From a virus: a DNA stretch of 64,000 bases. Below the pieces are notes generated by a model. The model did not search any database, was not told the DNA's origin, and saw nothing but the letters and a program-made list of their open reading frames with translations. Location: positions 1 through 64,000 of the IMG/VR virus record IMGVR_UViG_3300027985_000412, one strand, 5' to 3'. The position numbers were made by a program, and so were the translations under genes. This document shows positions 48,542-56,026 of the stretch, piece after piece (within the stretch, counting starts at the first letter, position 1; the number at the start of each line of letters is the position of its first letter).

Positions 48542-50331
48542 TACCGTCCCTCCGAGAAGAATACTAATCTTCGATTAGTAACGCTCCTGCGTCGTGTCTT
48601 CTTAAAATGCTCTTCCTCAAGCTCTTTAATACGCCATAGTCCATATTCAAATGATGAGAATTTGTCCTTTGGATATCTTGAGTTGATTTGTTCAAGCACG
48701 ATATCGAGACCACTGCCAGTTCGCTTCAAACGTAGATTGGCCATTTCTTCAAATAATCGTGTTGTCATTTCATGCGGCATTAAACGTTTGATACGTTGTT
48801 CTACCGTCATTTTTTGACCGGTTTTTGTAGCCATTAGTTTGTTCTTTGCTTCTTGCTCTTTAATCAAGAAACGAACTGACCCGCTAGAAATTCTAGCATA
48901 ACAATTACCGTGAATTTTGCTGTTTAGTGGCCCATTAGCTTTTAAAACATAGATAATCTGTCTAGCATCTTTGGGCTGCACTTTCTTATATTCCGCATCA
49001 TTGAAACTTCCATATGCTGGATAATAAGTTCCATCAAGGTCATAATGAGCATGAATCATCTCGTCGCAGAGACCGATACCAAGACCGTTACCGTCGATTA
49101 CAACTTCTTTCGGATTGAAAGCTGCAATAATCTTCTTTAGGTCTATGGCTTGGCGCTGGAAGGTTTTTGATTCTGAGCTCTTACCTAGCACATAGATATT
49201 TACTAAACTAGCAGTAAATTTATTGTTTGAAACATTTACACGGAATACACAGCAAACGGTTTGGTCAGAAAGTCTACCAACGTCTACTGATAATAAGTAG
49301 AAATGCTTCGAGCCTTTTATAACTTTTTCGTGCGTTTCAGGGTTTAGCAGTTTTCTATATTTTGATAAACTATCATAATTAAACCATGACTCATCTGAGC
49401 CACCAGTCCAAACAGAAAGATACTCTCGCGCAAAAGAATCTTCCTTATAAGTCGGAGACATCTTAAGCTCTTGAATAAATTGTTTATCAATTAGTCCGTG
49501 CATCATTGGAATACGATAATCACAACCCCAAACGAAAGAAGAGTTCGGTTGAATAATACTCATCTCAAAGCACTCAATCAACTTCTCATATGCGAAAGAA
49601 GATTTAACTCCAGCAGAAGTCATGTAGAATTGCGCTTGGTGAGATTCAAATGGATTCACATCTCCCTTTGGAGTACGTCTTGAAACGTTCATCAAAGGAA
49701 GCACAACTTCATTCAAAATATCTCCATCGTGGTCTCGAACCTCGTCGATTAAACCACCTTGACGACGACCACCACGGGTGGTGTCCAAAGCGCCCACAAC
49801 GTCGAATATAGAACCATTTCTGAAGGTAAGTGTAACATAGTCTTTCCCAAAATTACCCTCCCCAATTATCTCCTTCTTCAATAAAGGAAATATATTCCAT
49901 AGCTCAAAGAGTTTTTCTTTTGCGATTTTCGCCGACTGTTCTTTCGCTGGCGCGCAAATAAAGAATTTTGCACGAGGTTGGAACATACATTTTAGATAGA
50001 AACCAAGAATAGCGATGAAGGATTTTGAGAACGCACGAGGAGCGGTACAGTAATGGTATCTGTAACGAAGACACGCGCGCAAGAAGATTCTTTGATAGAA
50101 GAATAGTTTAAAGGATGAATCGGAAGGAGTTACTAGGTCAATAAATAAATCTGGATATGCCGAAAAGAAGTTGCAATATTTCTGGAACAACATCTCGTTC
50201 TTGACGAGTTTATCTTCCGTTAAAACAACTCCCTTTTCTAATTCAGTTCCATCTTTATAGTATTTTTGAACTTTTTCTCCAAATCTATCGACACTAGTTT
50301 TAATTAAAAGCTGAGTATCATTATTGTCCAT
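48541..50331 (-). CDS. terL: terminase large subunit
   Basis: A packaging motor of about 596 residues. The ATPase has a non-classical Walker A, TAPRAFSKS, and Walker B RQGGLIDEV. The RNase H-like nuclease has aspartates in LLSVDVGRLSD, VVIDGNGLG and RYPKDKFSSFEYG. The start MDNNDT at 50331 is preferred over the upstream ATG at 50352 because GGAGATTGAAGAAG precedes it. It overlaps the upstream gene. It cuts concatemers and drives DNA into the prohead through the portal encoded next. Confidence 0.92.
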   Translation of the reverse strand: MDNNDTQLLIKTSVDRFGEKVQKYYKDGTELEKGVVLTEDKLVKNEMLFQKYCNFFSAYPDLFIDLVTPSDSSFKLFFYQRIFLRACLRYRYHYCTAPRAFSKSFIAILGFYLKCMFQPRAKFFICAPAKEQSAKIAKEKLFELWNIFPLLKKEIIGEGNFGKDYVTLTFRNGSIFDVVGALDTTRGGRRQGGLIDEVRDHDGDILNEVVLPLMNVSRRTPKGDVNPFESHQAQFYMTSAGVKSSFAYEKLIECFEMSIIQPNSSFVWGCDYRIPMMHGLIDKQFIQELKMSPTYKEDSFAREYLSVWTGGSDESWFNYDSLSKYRKLLNPETHEKVIKGSKHFYLLSVDVGRLSDQTVCCVFRVNVSNNKFTASLVNIYVLGKSSESKTFQRQAIDLKKIIAAFNPKEVVIDGNGLGIGLCDEMIHAHYDLDGTYYPAYGSFNDAEYKKVQPKDARQIIYVLKANGPLNSKIHGNCYARISSGSVRFLIKEQEAKNKLMATKTGQKMTVEQRIKRLMPHEMTTRLFEEMANLRLKRTGSGLDIVLEQINSRYPKDKFSSFEYGLWRIKELEEEHFKKTRRRSVTNRRLVFFSEGR

Positions 50332-51301
50332 CTTCTTCAATCTCCGCTTCAAATTCCTCTTCTACATCATCCATTGCCCTTCTTTCATATTCATCTAAAT
50401 CGTAATCTTGTTTTAAACTATAAGTATCCTCCATTTCCTGAGCCACCTTTAAGCTCTGAATACGATTCTCAATCTCTTCTCCAATTCCTGCTTCATTTGT
50501 GTATAGGCGCTGATTAAAGGCTTGAATATTCTGCATTGTTTCATCAACAACATCTCGTTTCACATTGTCGAAGAAACGGTTTACCCAACCTCTCTTCTCC
50601 AACCATAGGAAGATTTCTCCTACAGAGTCAAAGTCTTTCGCATTCTTAGCATTCTTAGGAGTAAATTCAGCTACCTTAACTAACTTATCATAAGAAGTCA
50701 ATAGCTTATCAAAATCTTCCCCCATTCTAATACGCGAGTCGAGTTCTAAAGAAATCTTACATAGTTTAACTGCTTGGTCTTCTTGAAGCGCGCCATTAAT
50801 ATTCTGAGTCGCAAATAGACCAGTCTTTAGGTTATCAAGATAAATTAAATCTTCATCTGGATAGTTGTTTCCGAAAGTCTTCCGAAGTTTGCGGAACTTT
50901 TCTTCTCGAAGCTCAGGCAATTCTTCTTCGATTAACCCTGCTTCTTGGAGTTTTTTGAATTCCCTAAAATAGACCCCCCAATCTAAACCCTCATATTCTG
51001 TACTCATGAAGACTGCCGCATAGATCGGAAACACATCATCCCCATTCATTTTGTGAAGTTTTTCGAACTCGTTCGGGATAAATGGGATGTCTGCCCATTG
51101 GCAAATTTTGTCAATTATATGCCAATCAAAATCAGCTTCAACTAGCATTTCACGAATACAGTTGTTACAAATTGGGAGTAGTCCGTCGGGATAGAAAAGG
51201 GATTTTGTTGGGGCGAATTGTTCCGACCCCAACATATCTTTACACTTATTACATGTCTTGATTGTTGCTTTCTTTTTTGGAATATTAGGGGTTAATGCCA
51301 T
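50321..51301 (-). CDS. zinc-binding packaging-region protein
   Basis: A 326-residue protein upstream of the large terminase. Near the N-terminus CNKC and CNNC, 28 residues apart, form a likely four-cysteine zinc finger. The remainder is acidic and helical, ending DDVEEEFEAEIEEDGQ. The start at 51301 is chosen for its AAAGCGGAGG site. A small-terminase or DNA-recognition role is plausible by position and zinc finger but is not proven. Confidence 0.6.
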   Translation of the reverse strand: MALTPNIPKKKATIKTCNKCKDMLGSEQFAPTKSLFYPDGLLPICNNCIREMLVEADFDWHIIDKICQWADIPFIPNEFEKLHKMNGDDVFPIYAAVFMSTEYEGLDWGVYFREFKKLQEAGLIEEELPELREEKFRKLRKTFGNNYPDEDLIYLDNLKTGLFATQNINGALQEDQAVKLCKISLELDSRIRMGEDFDKLLTSYDKLVKVAEFTPKNAKNAKDFDSVGEIFLWLEKRGWVNRFFDNVKRDVVDETMQNIQAFNQRLYTNEAGIGEEIENRIQSLKVAQEMEDTYSLKQDYDLDEYERRAMDDVEEEFEAEIEEDGQ

Positions 51302-51596
51302 TTTTCTTCGCCTCCGCTTTTGCAAGCTTCCTACTTTGCGAAATTGAATCTTGCATTGCTTTTAAGAGTTGGCGAGCAGATTTTCGATTAATTGTGATAA
51401 ATTTATCGAGTAAGTCTGAGAATAGATCCTCAAACTGTTTTGGGTCACCCGTAATTGTAAGGATCGGTACTTGTAAAATGCGGGCAATACCAATAACTTC
51501 AACTGCTTCCAACTTAACCATTAAATTAATGAAGCGCAAGACTGTTTCTTCTTCTTCGAGAGTTAGTTCTCGATTGTCTTTTGGTTCTTGTACCAT
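51285..51596 (-). CDS. hypothetical packaging-region protein
   Basis: A 103-residue helical protein (FINLMVKLEAVEVIGIARILQVP) with a basic C-terminus (KSARQLLKAMQDSISQSRKLAKAEAKK). It starts behind AAAGGAG and overlaps the zinc-finger gene. The combination of helix and basic tail is compatible with a small terminase subunit or other DNA binder. No family is recognised. Confidence 0.55.
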   Translation of the reverse strand: MVQEPKDNRELTLEEEETVLRFINLMVKLEAVEVIGIARILQVPILTITGDPKQFEDLFSDLLDKFITINRKSARQLLKAMQDSISQSRKLAKAEAKKNGINP

Positions 51597-51599
51597 TGG

Positions 51600-52907
51600 T
51601 TAATTCTCCTTTAATTTTTTACTTTGTCTTTCCGCTTTATCACACTTCTTACAACGATTTGAGTACCCATCAGAAGCGCGGGCCTTACGAACGAAATTAT
51701 GGGTGTCGCGCAGTAGAAGTACCCCACATGTGTTGCAATTCTTGAAGTTTTCGGGAAAGGCTAGATTTTCAATTAGGAGAGCGTGATATTGAGCTGCTTC
51801 CGCAACCCTCATACAAATCTTTTGACGGAAGATTGTGGAGATATAGTTTGAGGTATATGTTTTGTTGAACTGTTTGTTGATGGAGTCTGCTATGTCTTGG
51901 TTTTTGACTCTCCTTTTCTTTAAGTTGAGGATTTGGATTTGAACTTCGTCGAGTTCGGCCATTTCCACATAAAAGTTTAGGGTTTTTAGAACGAAAGGGG
52001 TAGTGGTCTCAGGATCATCAAGAGAATCTTCTTCAAGTTCAAAGCAGTAAAGGAATAGATTGTAGATATGCTCTAAGTTGGTGAAGTCGAGAAGAGTCGC
52101 TGCGCCCGTGTGAGATTTTTGCTCATAATAAAACGAAGATATCTGTTTGACGGAATCTTCGTTGAAAGAGTCGTTTGTGACTTTCGAGAAGATACGCTGC
52201 GCCATCGGTGTATCATTAAAGAGACCGAGAGGTAGAACTGGAACTGTATCTTCGAAAGGTATGTGGTCGTTAAGAAAAACCGGAGCACGATACGGTGTTT
52301 TTGGTGTGATCTCGGTTACGTAGGAGTCACGGATTGTATATTGTTCACGACGCAATTCAACTAGAAGGTGGCGCATTTTATAGTAGGAATAGAGTTTTAG
52401 AGAGGCTGCTTTTTGTTTTGCGTTCTCGATTTGCTCGGGAGTAAAACGGTCAAGTAGGTCTTTTCTTGGGTCTTTCTTACGTTTATTGTGCGCGAGGTCA
52501 TAGAAATTTAGGACGAGTTCTAGTGCGTCAATCTGCTTCCATAAGTCGTGAAGTTCCGTAATATGTGAATTTTCTTCGCGAGAAAAAACCACTTTAGGAG
52601 TCCGGTAATGGGGTTGATTAGGGCCTTGGATTTGATTTTCCGAGAAAGTAGGGGACTCTAAGAGACCGTCAAGAGATTCAACAGGTTTCTTAGACCAAGT
52701 AGAGTAGCGAGTTTCGATTTCGATTTCTCCTCTGTCTACTACGTTTTCTCCGTCTATGTCTTTGCCGTAAAGCATATAGTTTGCGATTGTTTCGAGTTCC
52801 TTTTCGGTTAATTTACCTTCGGGAAAGTTTTCTTCCAGATAGTCTTCTACGAAGCGTTTGCGCCCATAGATATCTGGTATTGTAAAATCTAATTTAAGTC
52901 TATTCAT
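51600..52907 (-). CDS. HTH and zinc-ribbon protein, first gene of the structural operon
   Basis: A 435-residue protein read first from the leftward promoter. A helix-turn-helix-like stretch lies at about residues 330-360 (VKNQDIADSINKQFNKTYTSNYIS), and CNTC...CKKC near the C-terminus forms a zinc-binding pair. The rest is helical and acidic. It may recognise the packaging site or regulate late genes. Its place at the head of the packaging block slightly favours small-terminase or late-regulator roles. The ribosome-binding site (AGGTGA) is weak compared with other genes. Confidence 0.6.
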   Translation of the reverse strand: MNRLKLDFTIPDIYGRKRFVEDYLEENFPEGKLTEKELETIANYMLYGKDIDGENVVDRGEIEIETRYSTWSKKPVESLDGLLESPTFSENQIQGPNQPHYRTPKVVFSREENSHITELHDLWKQIDALELVLNFYDLAHNKRKKDPRKDLLDRFTPEQIENAKQKAASLKLYSYYKMRHLLVELRREQYTIRDSYVTEITPKTPYRAPVFLNDHIPFEDTVPVLPLGLFNDTPMAQRIFSKVTNDSFNEDSVKQISSFYYEQKSHTGAATLLDFTNLEHIYNLFLYCFELEEDSLDDPETTTPFVLKTLNFYVEMAELDEVQIQILNLKKRRVKNQDIADSINKQFNKTYTSNYISTIFRQKICMRVAEAAQYHALLIENLAFPENFKNCNTCGVLLLRDTHNFVRKARASDGYSNRCKKCDKAERQSKKLKEN

Positions 52908-52947
52908 TGAGTAGAATCACCTGTTGTTTATTTTAGAATAGAGGCGG

Positions 52948-52974
52948 GAGAGAGGAAACAGTTTTCCTACTCTC
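52948..52974 (-). promoter_or_regulatory. 5'-leader hairpin of the structural operon
   Basis: An 11-bp stem (GAGAG, then AGGAAA paired with TTTCCT and CTCTC, one bulged T) begins at the predicted transcript start. No T-tract follows, so it is not a terminator. A 5'-terminal stem of this kind can protect mRNA from decay. Confidence 0.6.
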
Positions 52975-52981
52975 TAACTAT

Positions 52982-53010
52982 AGTATAATGGAAATTCGGC
53001 CAAAAGTCAA
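52982..53010 (-). promoter_or_regulatory. promoter of the packaging/structural operon
   Basis: On the minus strand: TTGACT (53010-53005), 17-bp spacer, TATACT (52987-52982). It is the only strong promoter seen before the 35-kb leftward block, which begins at 52907. Because it is near-consensus for the housekeeping sigma factor, late timing must depend on repression or on another factor. Confidence 0.8.
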
Positions 53011-53237
53011 ATTTTTTCAATTGCGCGAAGGTAGCTATCGTTTAGGAGATGGCTATTTTGAAAAATCGATTCGTGGGGTATTTGTACGAGGGCCGGAATT
53101 TCCAGCAAATGGAAAATCCAGTTTTTCCCAAAATACACCCCCAGTTATTACCAGTCAATCCTTGCCAGTTAGTTGACGCTAACTTTCCTAGAAATATTAT
53201 CCAGAAAAAAAATAAAAAAAAAAATATAAAAAAGTCT
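53011..53237. other. divergent intergenic region with inverted repeats and A-tracts
   Basis: No gene supported. It contains an imperfect inverted repeat GGAATTTCCA / TGGAAAATCC (about 53096-53120), a second one AGTTAG / CTAACT around 53167-53185, and a stretch of almost pure A (about 53202-53233) directly upstream of the first accessory promoter. The A-tract could act as an UP element or bend DNA. The repeats may bind regulators deciding between leftward and rightward transcription. Confidence 0.55.
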
Positions 53238-53265
53238 TGCAATTCTTAGACGTATCTGTTATACT
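53237..53265 (+). promoter_or_regulatory. first accessory promoter containing one TTAGACGT half-site
   Basis: TTGCAA (53237-53242), 17-bp spacer, TATACT (53260-53265). The spacer contains TTAGACGT (53246-53253), one arm of the palindrome that lies upstream of the 20 following promoters. There is no second arm here. Confidence 0.75.
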
Positions 53266-53309
53266 TTATATAAGGTCAGAAATGACCAAAATACAGGAGG
53301 TAGAAAAAA

Positions 53310-53864
53310 ATGGCAAGAAAACTTCTCAAAGACACTTTGGCGGATTATATGGAATATGCAAAATCTGTCAACGTGCATGTAAAGCCCGTCAAAGGTGTTC
53401 ACAGTGGCGCAAAGGGCAGACCGTATGAAATGGCGGTCAAAGTGGCAATTACTCCCAATTCTAAAGCTGCTGGCGTTGCCAAAGCTGGAAGAATTGACCA
53501 TCGTGCGGGCGGTATCCGCTACGAAATCAAAACAGGATGCGGTGAAATCTGCCGTATCAATCCTGAGACAGGCGAAATGTCAAAGCCTTTTGGCGGTGCG
53601 GATTATGTCATATACTGCCCATTCTTCAACCTGAATGAAGCTGTAGAGACTCAATCCTACGTAGTACCAACAGCCGAAATGGTGGCTCTACTGGAAGAAC
53701 TTGGATTGGTTAGAACAAAAGCCTCAACGAGTAGCTACAGAAATGGCGTGGCGGTCATCGACAGAATAACAATTCAGAGCTTCAGCAACAGCAGGAAAAA
53801 AGAGGAAGCCCTGTATGCGGCACTTGACCAATATCCGAAGCTCGGTGAGTGGTTGGAACAATAA
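53310..53864 (+). CDS. possible PD-(D/E)XK nuclease-like protein
   Basis: A 184-residue protein led by ACAGGAGG. Residues R61-I-D63 then, 8 residues later, YE72-I-K74-T fit the D...ExK active-site arrangement of the PD-(D/E)XK nuclease fold, followed by ADYVIYCPFF, a strand usually found next in that fold. E40 on the preceding helix could be a fourth ligand. Targets are unknown; DNA repair, recombination or attack on host DNA are possibilities. It is the first gene of the accessory region and its promoter carries a half-site of the palindrome. A GAAA-loop hairpin lies just after its stop. Confidence 0.5.
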   Translation: MARKLLKDTLADYMEYAKSVNVHVKPVKGVHSGAKGRPYEMAVKVAITPNSKAAGVAKAGRIDHRAGGIRYEIKTGCGEICRINPETGEMSKPFGGADYVIYCPFFNLNEAVETQSYVVPTAEMVALLEELGLVRTKASTSSYRNGVAVIDRITIQSFSNSRKKEEALYAALDQYPKLGEWLEQ

Positions 53865-53873
53865 GGAAGGAAG

Positions 53874-53895
53874 GGCAGGGGAGAAATCCCCTGCC
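53874..53895 (+). terminator. hairpin after the nuclease-like gene
   Basis: A perfect 9-bp stem GGCAGGGGA / TCCCCTGCC with a GAAA tetraloop. No T-tract follows, so it is more likely a processing or stability element than a full terminator; the next gene has no promoter of its own. Confidence 0.6.
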
Positions 53896-53919
53896 ACCTA
53901 CAAAATAGGAGGAAGAAAA

Positions 53920-54075
53920 ATGGAAACTAAAAAATGGAATGTAACCTACATGAGCACATATGGATTCCACGTTACAATAACAGGAGTTGAAGCGCTGAAC
54001 AGTACGAGCGCAGGAGAGAAAGTCCAAAGAACAGCTAAGGACTGGAAGCGTAGAATTAAAGTGGAACAGGCGTAA
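53920..54075 (+). CDS. small basic protein
   Basis: A 51-residue protein starting behind TAGGAGGAAG. An in-frame ATG at 53815 is inside the upstream gene and is rejected. The sequence is strand-rich then helical and basic (KVQRTAKDWKRRIKVEQA). No family is recognised. Its TAA stop is the loop of a 9-bp hairpin. Confidence 0.6.
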   Translation: METKKWNVTYMSTYGFHVTITGVEALNSTSAGEKVQRTAKDWKRRIKVEQA

Positions 54076-54084
54076 GCCTGTTCC
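54063..54084 (+). terminator. stop-codon hairpin
   Basis: GGAACAGGC-GTAA-GCCTGTTCC: a perfect 9-bp stem whose 4-nt loop contains the TAA stop. No T-tract. Confidence 0.65.
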
Positions 54085-54099
54085 AAGAAAGGATTTACC

Positions 54100-54399
54100 A
54101 TGTTAAACTATTCATCAAAAGAAAACGAGCAGCTACTATTTGAGGGATTGAAAATTTATTTCCAATTCCAGACAGCAATGGCATCCTGTCGTGAGCGTAT
54201 ATTTAACGACGAATGGCCGCATGAGTTAGGCGTTACACCAAACGAGTTAAATATTCAAATGGCGCGTTTACTAGGTAATGAGGACGAAGTCCGCGATTTC
54301 TATTTCTACTGTGACAATACACTTCTAAAGGGAATGTATTATCCATCACAAACGAAGATACGCGAGAAGTTGAAGGAAATTCGTTCCATGGAAATATAA
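54100..54399 (+). CDS. hypothetical protein
   Basis: A 99-residue helical protein with an AAAGGATTT site. It contains LGVTPNELNIQMARLLGN, which could be a helix-turn-helix, but the match is weak. It is the third gene of the first accessory unit. A hairpin (AAGGGAATTTATTCCCTT) follows the stop at once, then the first full palindrome. Confidence 0.6.
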   Translation: MLNYSSKENEQLLFEGLKIYFQFQTAMASCRERIFNDEWPHELGVTPNELNIQMARLLGNEDEVRDFYFYCDNTLLKGMYYPSQTKIREKLKEIRSMEI

Positions 54400-54422
54400 G
54401 GGAATTTATTCCCTTATTAATC

Positions 54423-54480
54423 TTAGACGTGGCACGTCTAAGGTTTTCCCCTTGACTATCTTATCACTATGTGATAAGAT
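54423..54480 (+). promoter_or_regulatory. palindrome 1 with promoter and second operator
   Basis: Palindrome 54423-54441, then TTGACT (54452-54457), 17 bp, TAAGAT (54475-54480). A perfect 13-3-13 palindrome (54455-54483; arms ACTATCTTATCAC / GTGATAAGATAGT) lies over the promoter from the -35 to just past the -10. It is unique in the array and looks like the operator of another repressor. Confidence 0.85.
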
Positions 54481-54510
54481 AGTACTATCAAGAGAGGGAG
54501 GAATACCAAA

Positions 54511-54684
54511 ATGGCAACAGTCAAAACTTCGAACCTTAAGGATTACACGCGTGAGGAAGCGTACGCGATGAGTCAGACCGTCGGCAAGGCGTGGGATGAG
54601 TTCATGGCTCGCGAAGCTGAGAAGGCTGAGGAAGCCTCAGCTGAGCCGGAACCCGACGCCGAAGAGGTGGAAGGGGACGAGTAG
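54511..54684 (+). CDS. small acidic protein of foreign composition
   Basis: A 57-residue protein with GGGAGG site. A helical first half (YTREEAYAMSQTVGKAWDEFM) is followed by an acidic, Glu/Ala/Pro-rich tail. Codons are markedly GC-rich compared with the phage, suggesting recent acquisition. It is expressed from the promoter that carries an additional 29-bp operator. No family is recognised. Confidence 0.65.
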   Translation: MATVKTSNLKDYTREEAYAMSQTVGKAWDEFMAREAEKAEEASAEPEPDAEEVEGDE

Positions 54685-54686
54685 GA

Positions 54687-54770
54687 ATGAAAGAGAAGCT
54701 GAAAGCTATAGTGCTGTTAGAGCTTGCTATACTTCTGCCACTCGCCTTCGTGATACACTTCTTCTTTTAG
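54687..54770 (+). CDS. 27-residue membrane peptide
   Basis: MKEKLKAIVLLELAILLPLA and a hydrophobic end in FFF: positively charged start followed by one transmembrane helix. It starts 2 nt after the preceding stop, so it is translated by coupling; no separate ribosome-binding site apart from GGAA. The stop lies in the stem of a 14-bp hairpin. Such short single-span peptides can act as toxins, channel modulators or lysis helpers, none shown here. Confidence 0.55.
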   Translation: MKEKLKAIVLLELAILLPLAFVIHFFF

Positions 54771-54791
54771 GGGATTTTCCCCTAAAAGAAG
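54761..54791 (+). terminator. 14-bp stop-codon hairpin
   Basis: Perfect stem CTTCTTTTAGGGGA / TCCCCTAAAAGAAG with TTT loop; the TAG stop of the membrane peptide is inside the left arm. It lacks a long T-tract downstream. Confidence 0.75.
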
Positions 54792-54793
54792 TC

Positions 54794-54850
54794 TTAGACG
54801 TAATACGTCTAAGATAATCACTTGTATTTTCTTATCGTTTGGGTTATAAT
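54794..54850 (+). promoter_or_regulatory. palindrome 2 with promoter
   Basis: Palindrome 54794-54812, gap 9, TTGTAT (54822-54827), 17 bp, TATAAT (54845-54850). Confidence 0.88.
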
Positions 54851-54880
54851 AATAATACAGTAAGGAAAGGAGTTGCACAA

Positions 54881-55039
54881 ATGAGAAGTTTAGTTCGTTG
54901 CTTGCGCGCTAAATCAGAGGATGAATTTTCAGAAGGTTTCAAAGTCATAGACAAATTTTTGTCGATAATTGGTTATGGAGCTATCACAGTATTTGTTCTC
55001 TATCTCGGCGTCCACGGTGTTTTTTACCTCCTTAAGTAA
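54881..55039 (+). CDS. small membrane protein
   Basis: A 52-residue protein with AAAGGAG site. A basic, cytosolic N-terminus (MRSLVRCLRAKSEDEF) precedes one transmembrane segment (IIGYGAITVFVLYLGVHGVFYLL) at the C-terminus. No family recognised. Confidence 0.65.
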   Translation: MRSLVRCLRAKSEDEFSEGFKVIDKFLSIIGYGAITVFVLYLGVHGVFYLLK

Positions 55040-55060
55040 AAACCAAACCTTTCTATCTGT

Positions 55061-55098
55061 TACGGACGGACTTGCCACCGTCCGTATTTTTATTTTAT
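55061..55098 (+). terminator. intrinsic terminator
   Basis: Stem ACGGACGG / CCGTCCGT (8 bp, 8-nt loop) followed by ATTTTTATTTT. Confidence 0.8.
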
Positions 55099-55100
55099 TC

Positions 55101-55157
55101 TTAGACGTACAACGTCTAGGAAAAAAGGTTGTTTTTTTTTGTCGAATCGCATATAAT
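55101..55157 (+). promoter_or_regulatory. palindrome 3 (one mismatch) with promoter
   Basis: TTAGACGT-ACA-ACGTCTAG (55101-55119), gap 9, TTGTTT (55129-55134), 17 bp, TATAAT (55152-55157). This is the only copy with an altered arm base and it drives a segment without an evident gene. Confidence 0.8.
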
Positions 55158-55163
55158 ACATAT

Positions 55164-55392
55164 ATAAGGTAACAAACATACATAAATAATATCCAATACA
55201 GTAGACAAAAACCAAAAGTAACGAATGTAACCAATGTAACAAGAATGTAAAAATGGAAAAGTATTCTGTCACATTATTTCCCATATTCTGACATCAGTGA
55301 AAGAGGGAGATTTGTCAGTGCAATAGAGAAAGGATACTTTGATTCTACCGATAGAAGTCAAAATGAGCTACGTTTTAAGAAATGAGCTACGA
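55164..55392 (+). ncRNA. transcribed segment with no evident gene, short direct repeats
   Basis: No reading frame with a ribosome-binding site is visible; the only ATG frames encode 12-13 residues. The segment contains three AATGTAA units (from 55224, 55233 and 55244), an inverted pair CTGACA / TGTCAG (55288 and 55313) and two exact copies of AAATGAGCTACG (55361-55372 and 55380-55391). It may be a regulatory RNA, a protein-binding site or a decayed gene. It lies behind an intact promoter. Confidence 0.4.
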
Positions 55393-55449
55393 TTAGACGT
55401 GTAACGTCTAAAAAAATTTCTTGACTTTTATTAATGTCAATGATATAAT
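55393..55449 (+). promoter_or_regulatory. palindrome 4 with promoter
   Basis: Palindrome 55393-55411, gap 9, TTGACT (55421-55426), 17 bp, TATAAT (55444-55449), then ATCAA and AAGGAAGGGG. Confidence 0.9.
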
Positions 55450-55479
55450 TATAACATCAAAAGGAAGGGGAATAAAACA

Positions 55480-55722
55480 ATGGCAAGAAGAGGATTAAAA
55501 ATTGATTTTATGCATAAAAGTATCGAAGTATCTCATGCATACTCATTGAGGGCATCCAAATTTAATAGTTTAGAATATATTGAATTAGGATGTATAAAAT
55601 TAGACTTTCCAGATTTTGAAGTTTATGTTCTTCCTAAACAAAAAAAGAAAAAGAAAAAGAAGAAACCTTCTGTAGATGAGGTTATCGCAAAGATTTTGGC
55701 AGAAAAGGAGAATACAATATAA
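55480..55722 (+). CDS. hypothetical protein with poly-lysine tract
   Basis: An 80-residue protein. An N-terminal strand-rich part is followed by nine residues of almost continuous lysine (QKKKKKKKKPS, about residues 53-62) and a short acidic helix. The lysine tract could bind nucleic acid or membrane. It overlaps the next gene as TAATG. Confidence 0.62.
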   Translation: MARRGLKIDFMHKSIEVSHAYSLRASKFNSLEYIELGCIKLDFPDFEVYVLPKQKKKKKKKKPSVDEVIAKILAEKENTI

Positions 55723-55925
55723 TGAAAGAATGGCAAGTTGTACTTTTGGGATCTTTAATTGCTTTAGGAACAGTTGCAGGATTATTCGGTCTTTGCTTCT
55801 TAATTCCCGAAGGAGTTGGGCGCGACTCAATGATGCGTTTAGTCTCTGGATTTAGTTTCCCAATCGGTCTTGGCGCATATGCATTGACAAAATGGATACA
55901 GTATAGAAAATCTTGTGACGATTAG
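55722..55925 (+). CDS. two-span membrane protein
   Basis: A 67-residue protein with two hydrophobic segments (VVLLGSLIALGTVAGLFGLCFLI and LVSGFSFPIGLGAYALTKW) and a short charged tail. It is translationally coupled to the preceding lysine-rich protein, suggesting they work together. The TAG stop lies in the loop of a 9-bp hairpin. Confidence 0.65.
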   Translation: MKEWQVVLLGSLIALGTVAGLFGLCFLIPEGVGRDSMMRLVSGFSFPIGLGAYALTKWIQYRKSCDD

Positions 55926-55933
55926 TCACAAGA
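55911..55933 (+). terminator. stop-codon hairpin
   Basis: TCTTGTGAC-GATTA-GTCACAAGA, perfect 9-bp stem; the TAG stop spans the end of the loop. No T-tract. Confidence 0.65.
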
Positions 55934-55939
55934 ATAGTG

Positions 55940-55995
55940 TTAGACGTATCACGTCTAAGAAAACTTCTTGACTTTTTTGTATTATATGGTATAAT
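55940..55995 (+). promoter_or_regulatory. palindrome 5 with promoter of the SpoVT gene
   Basis: Palindrome 55940-55958, gap 9, TTGACT (55968-55973), 16 bp, TATAAT (55990-55995), leader TATCAAGTGAAAGG. Confidence 0.9.
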
Positions 55996-56026
55996 AGTAT
56001 TATCAAGTGAAAGGAAATAAAAAGAA

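Noticed and set aside
52988-53249. Several short overlapping frames on both strands in the divergent intergenic region
   Set aside because: They lack ribosome-binding sites, mirror each other on opposite strands and end in the A-rich tract.
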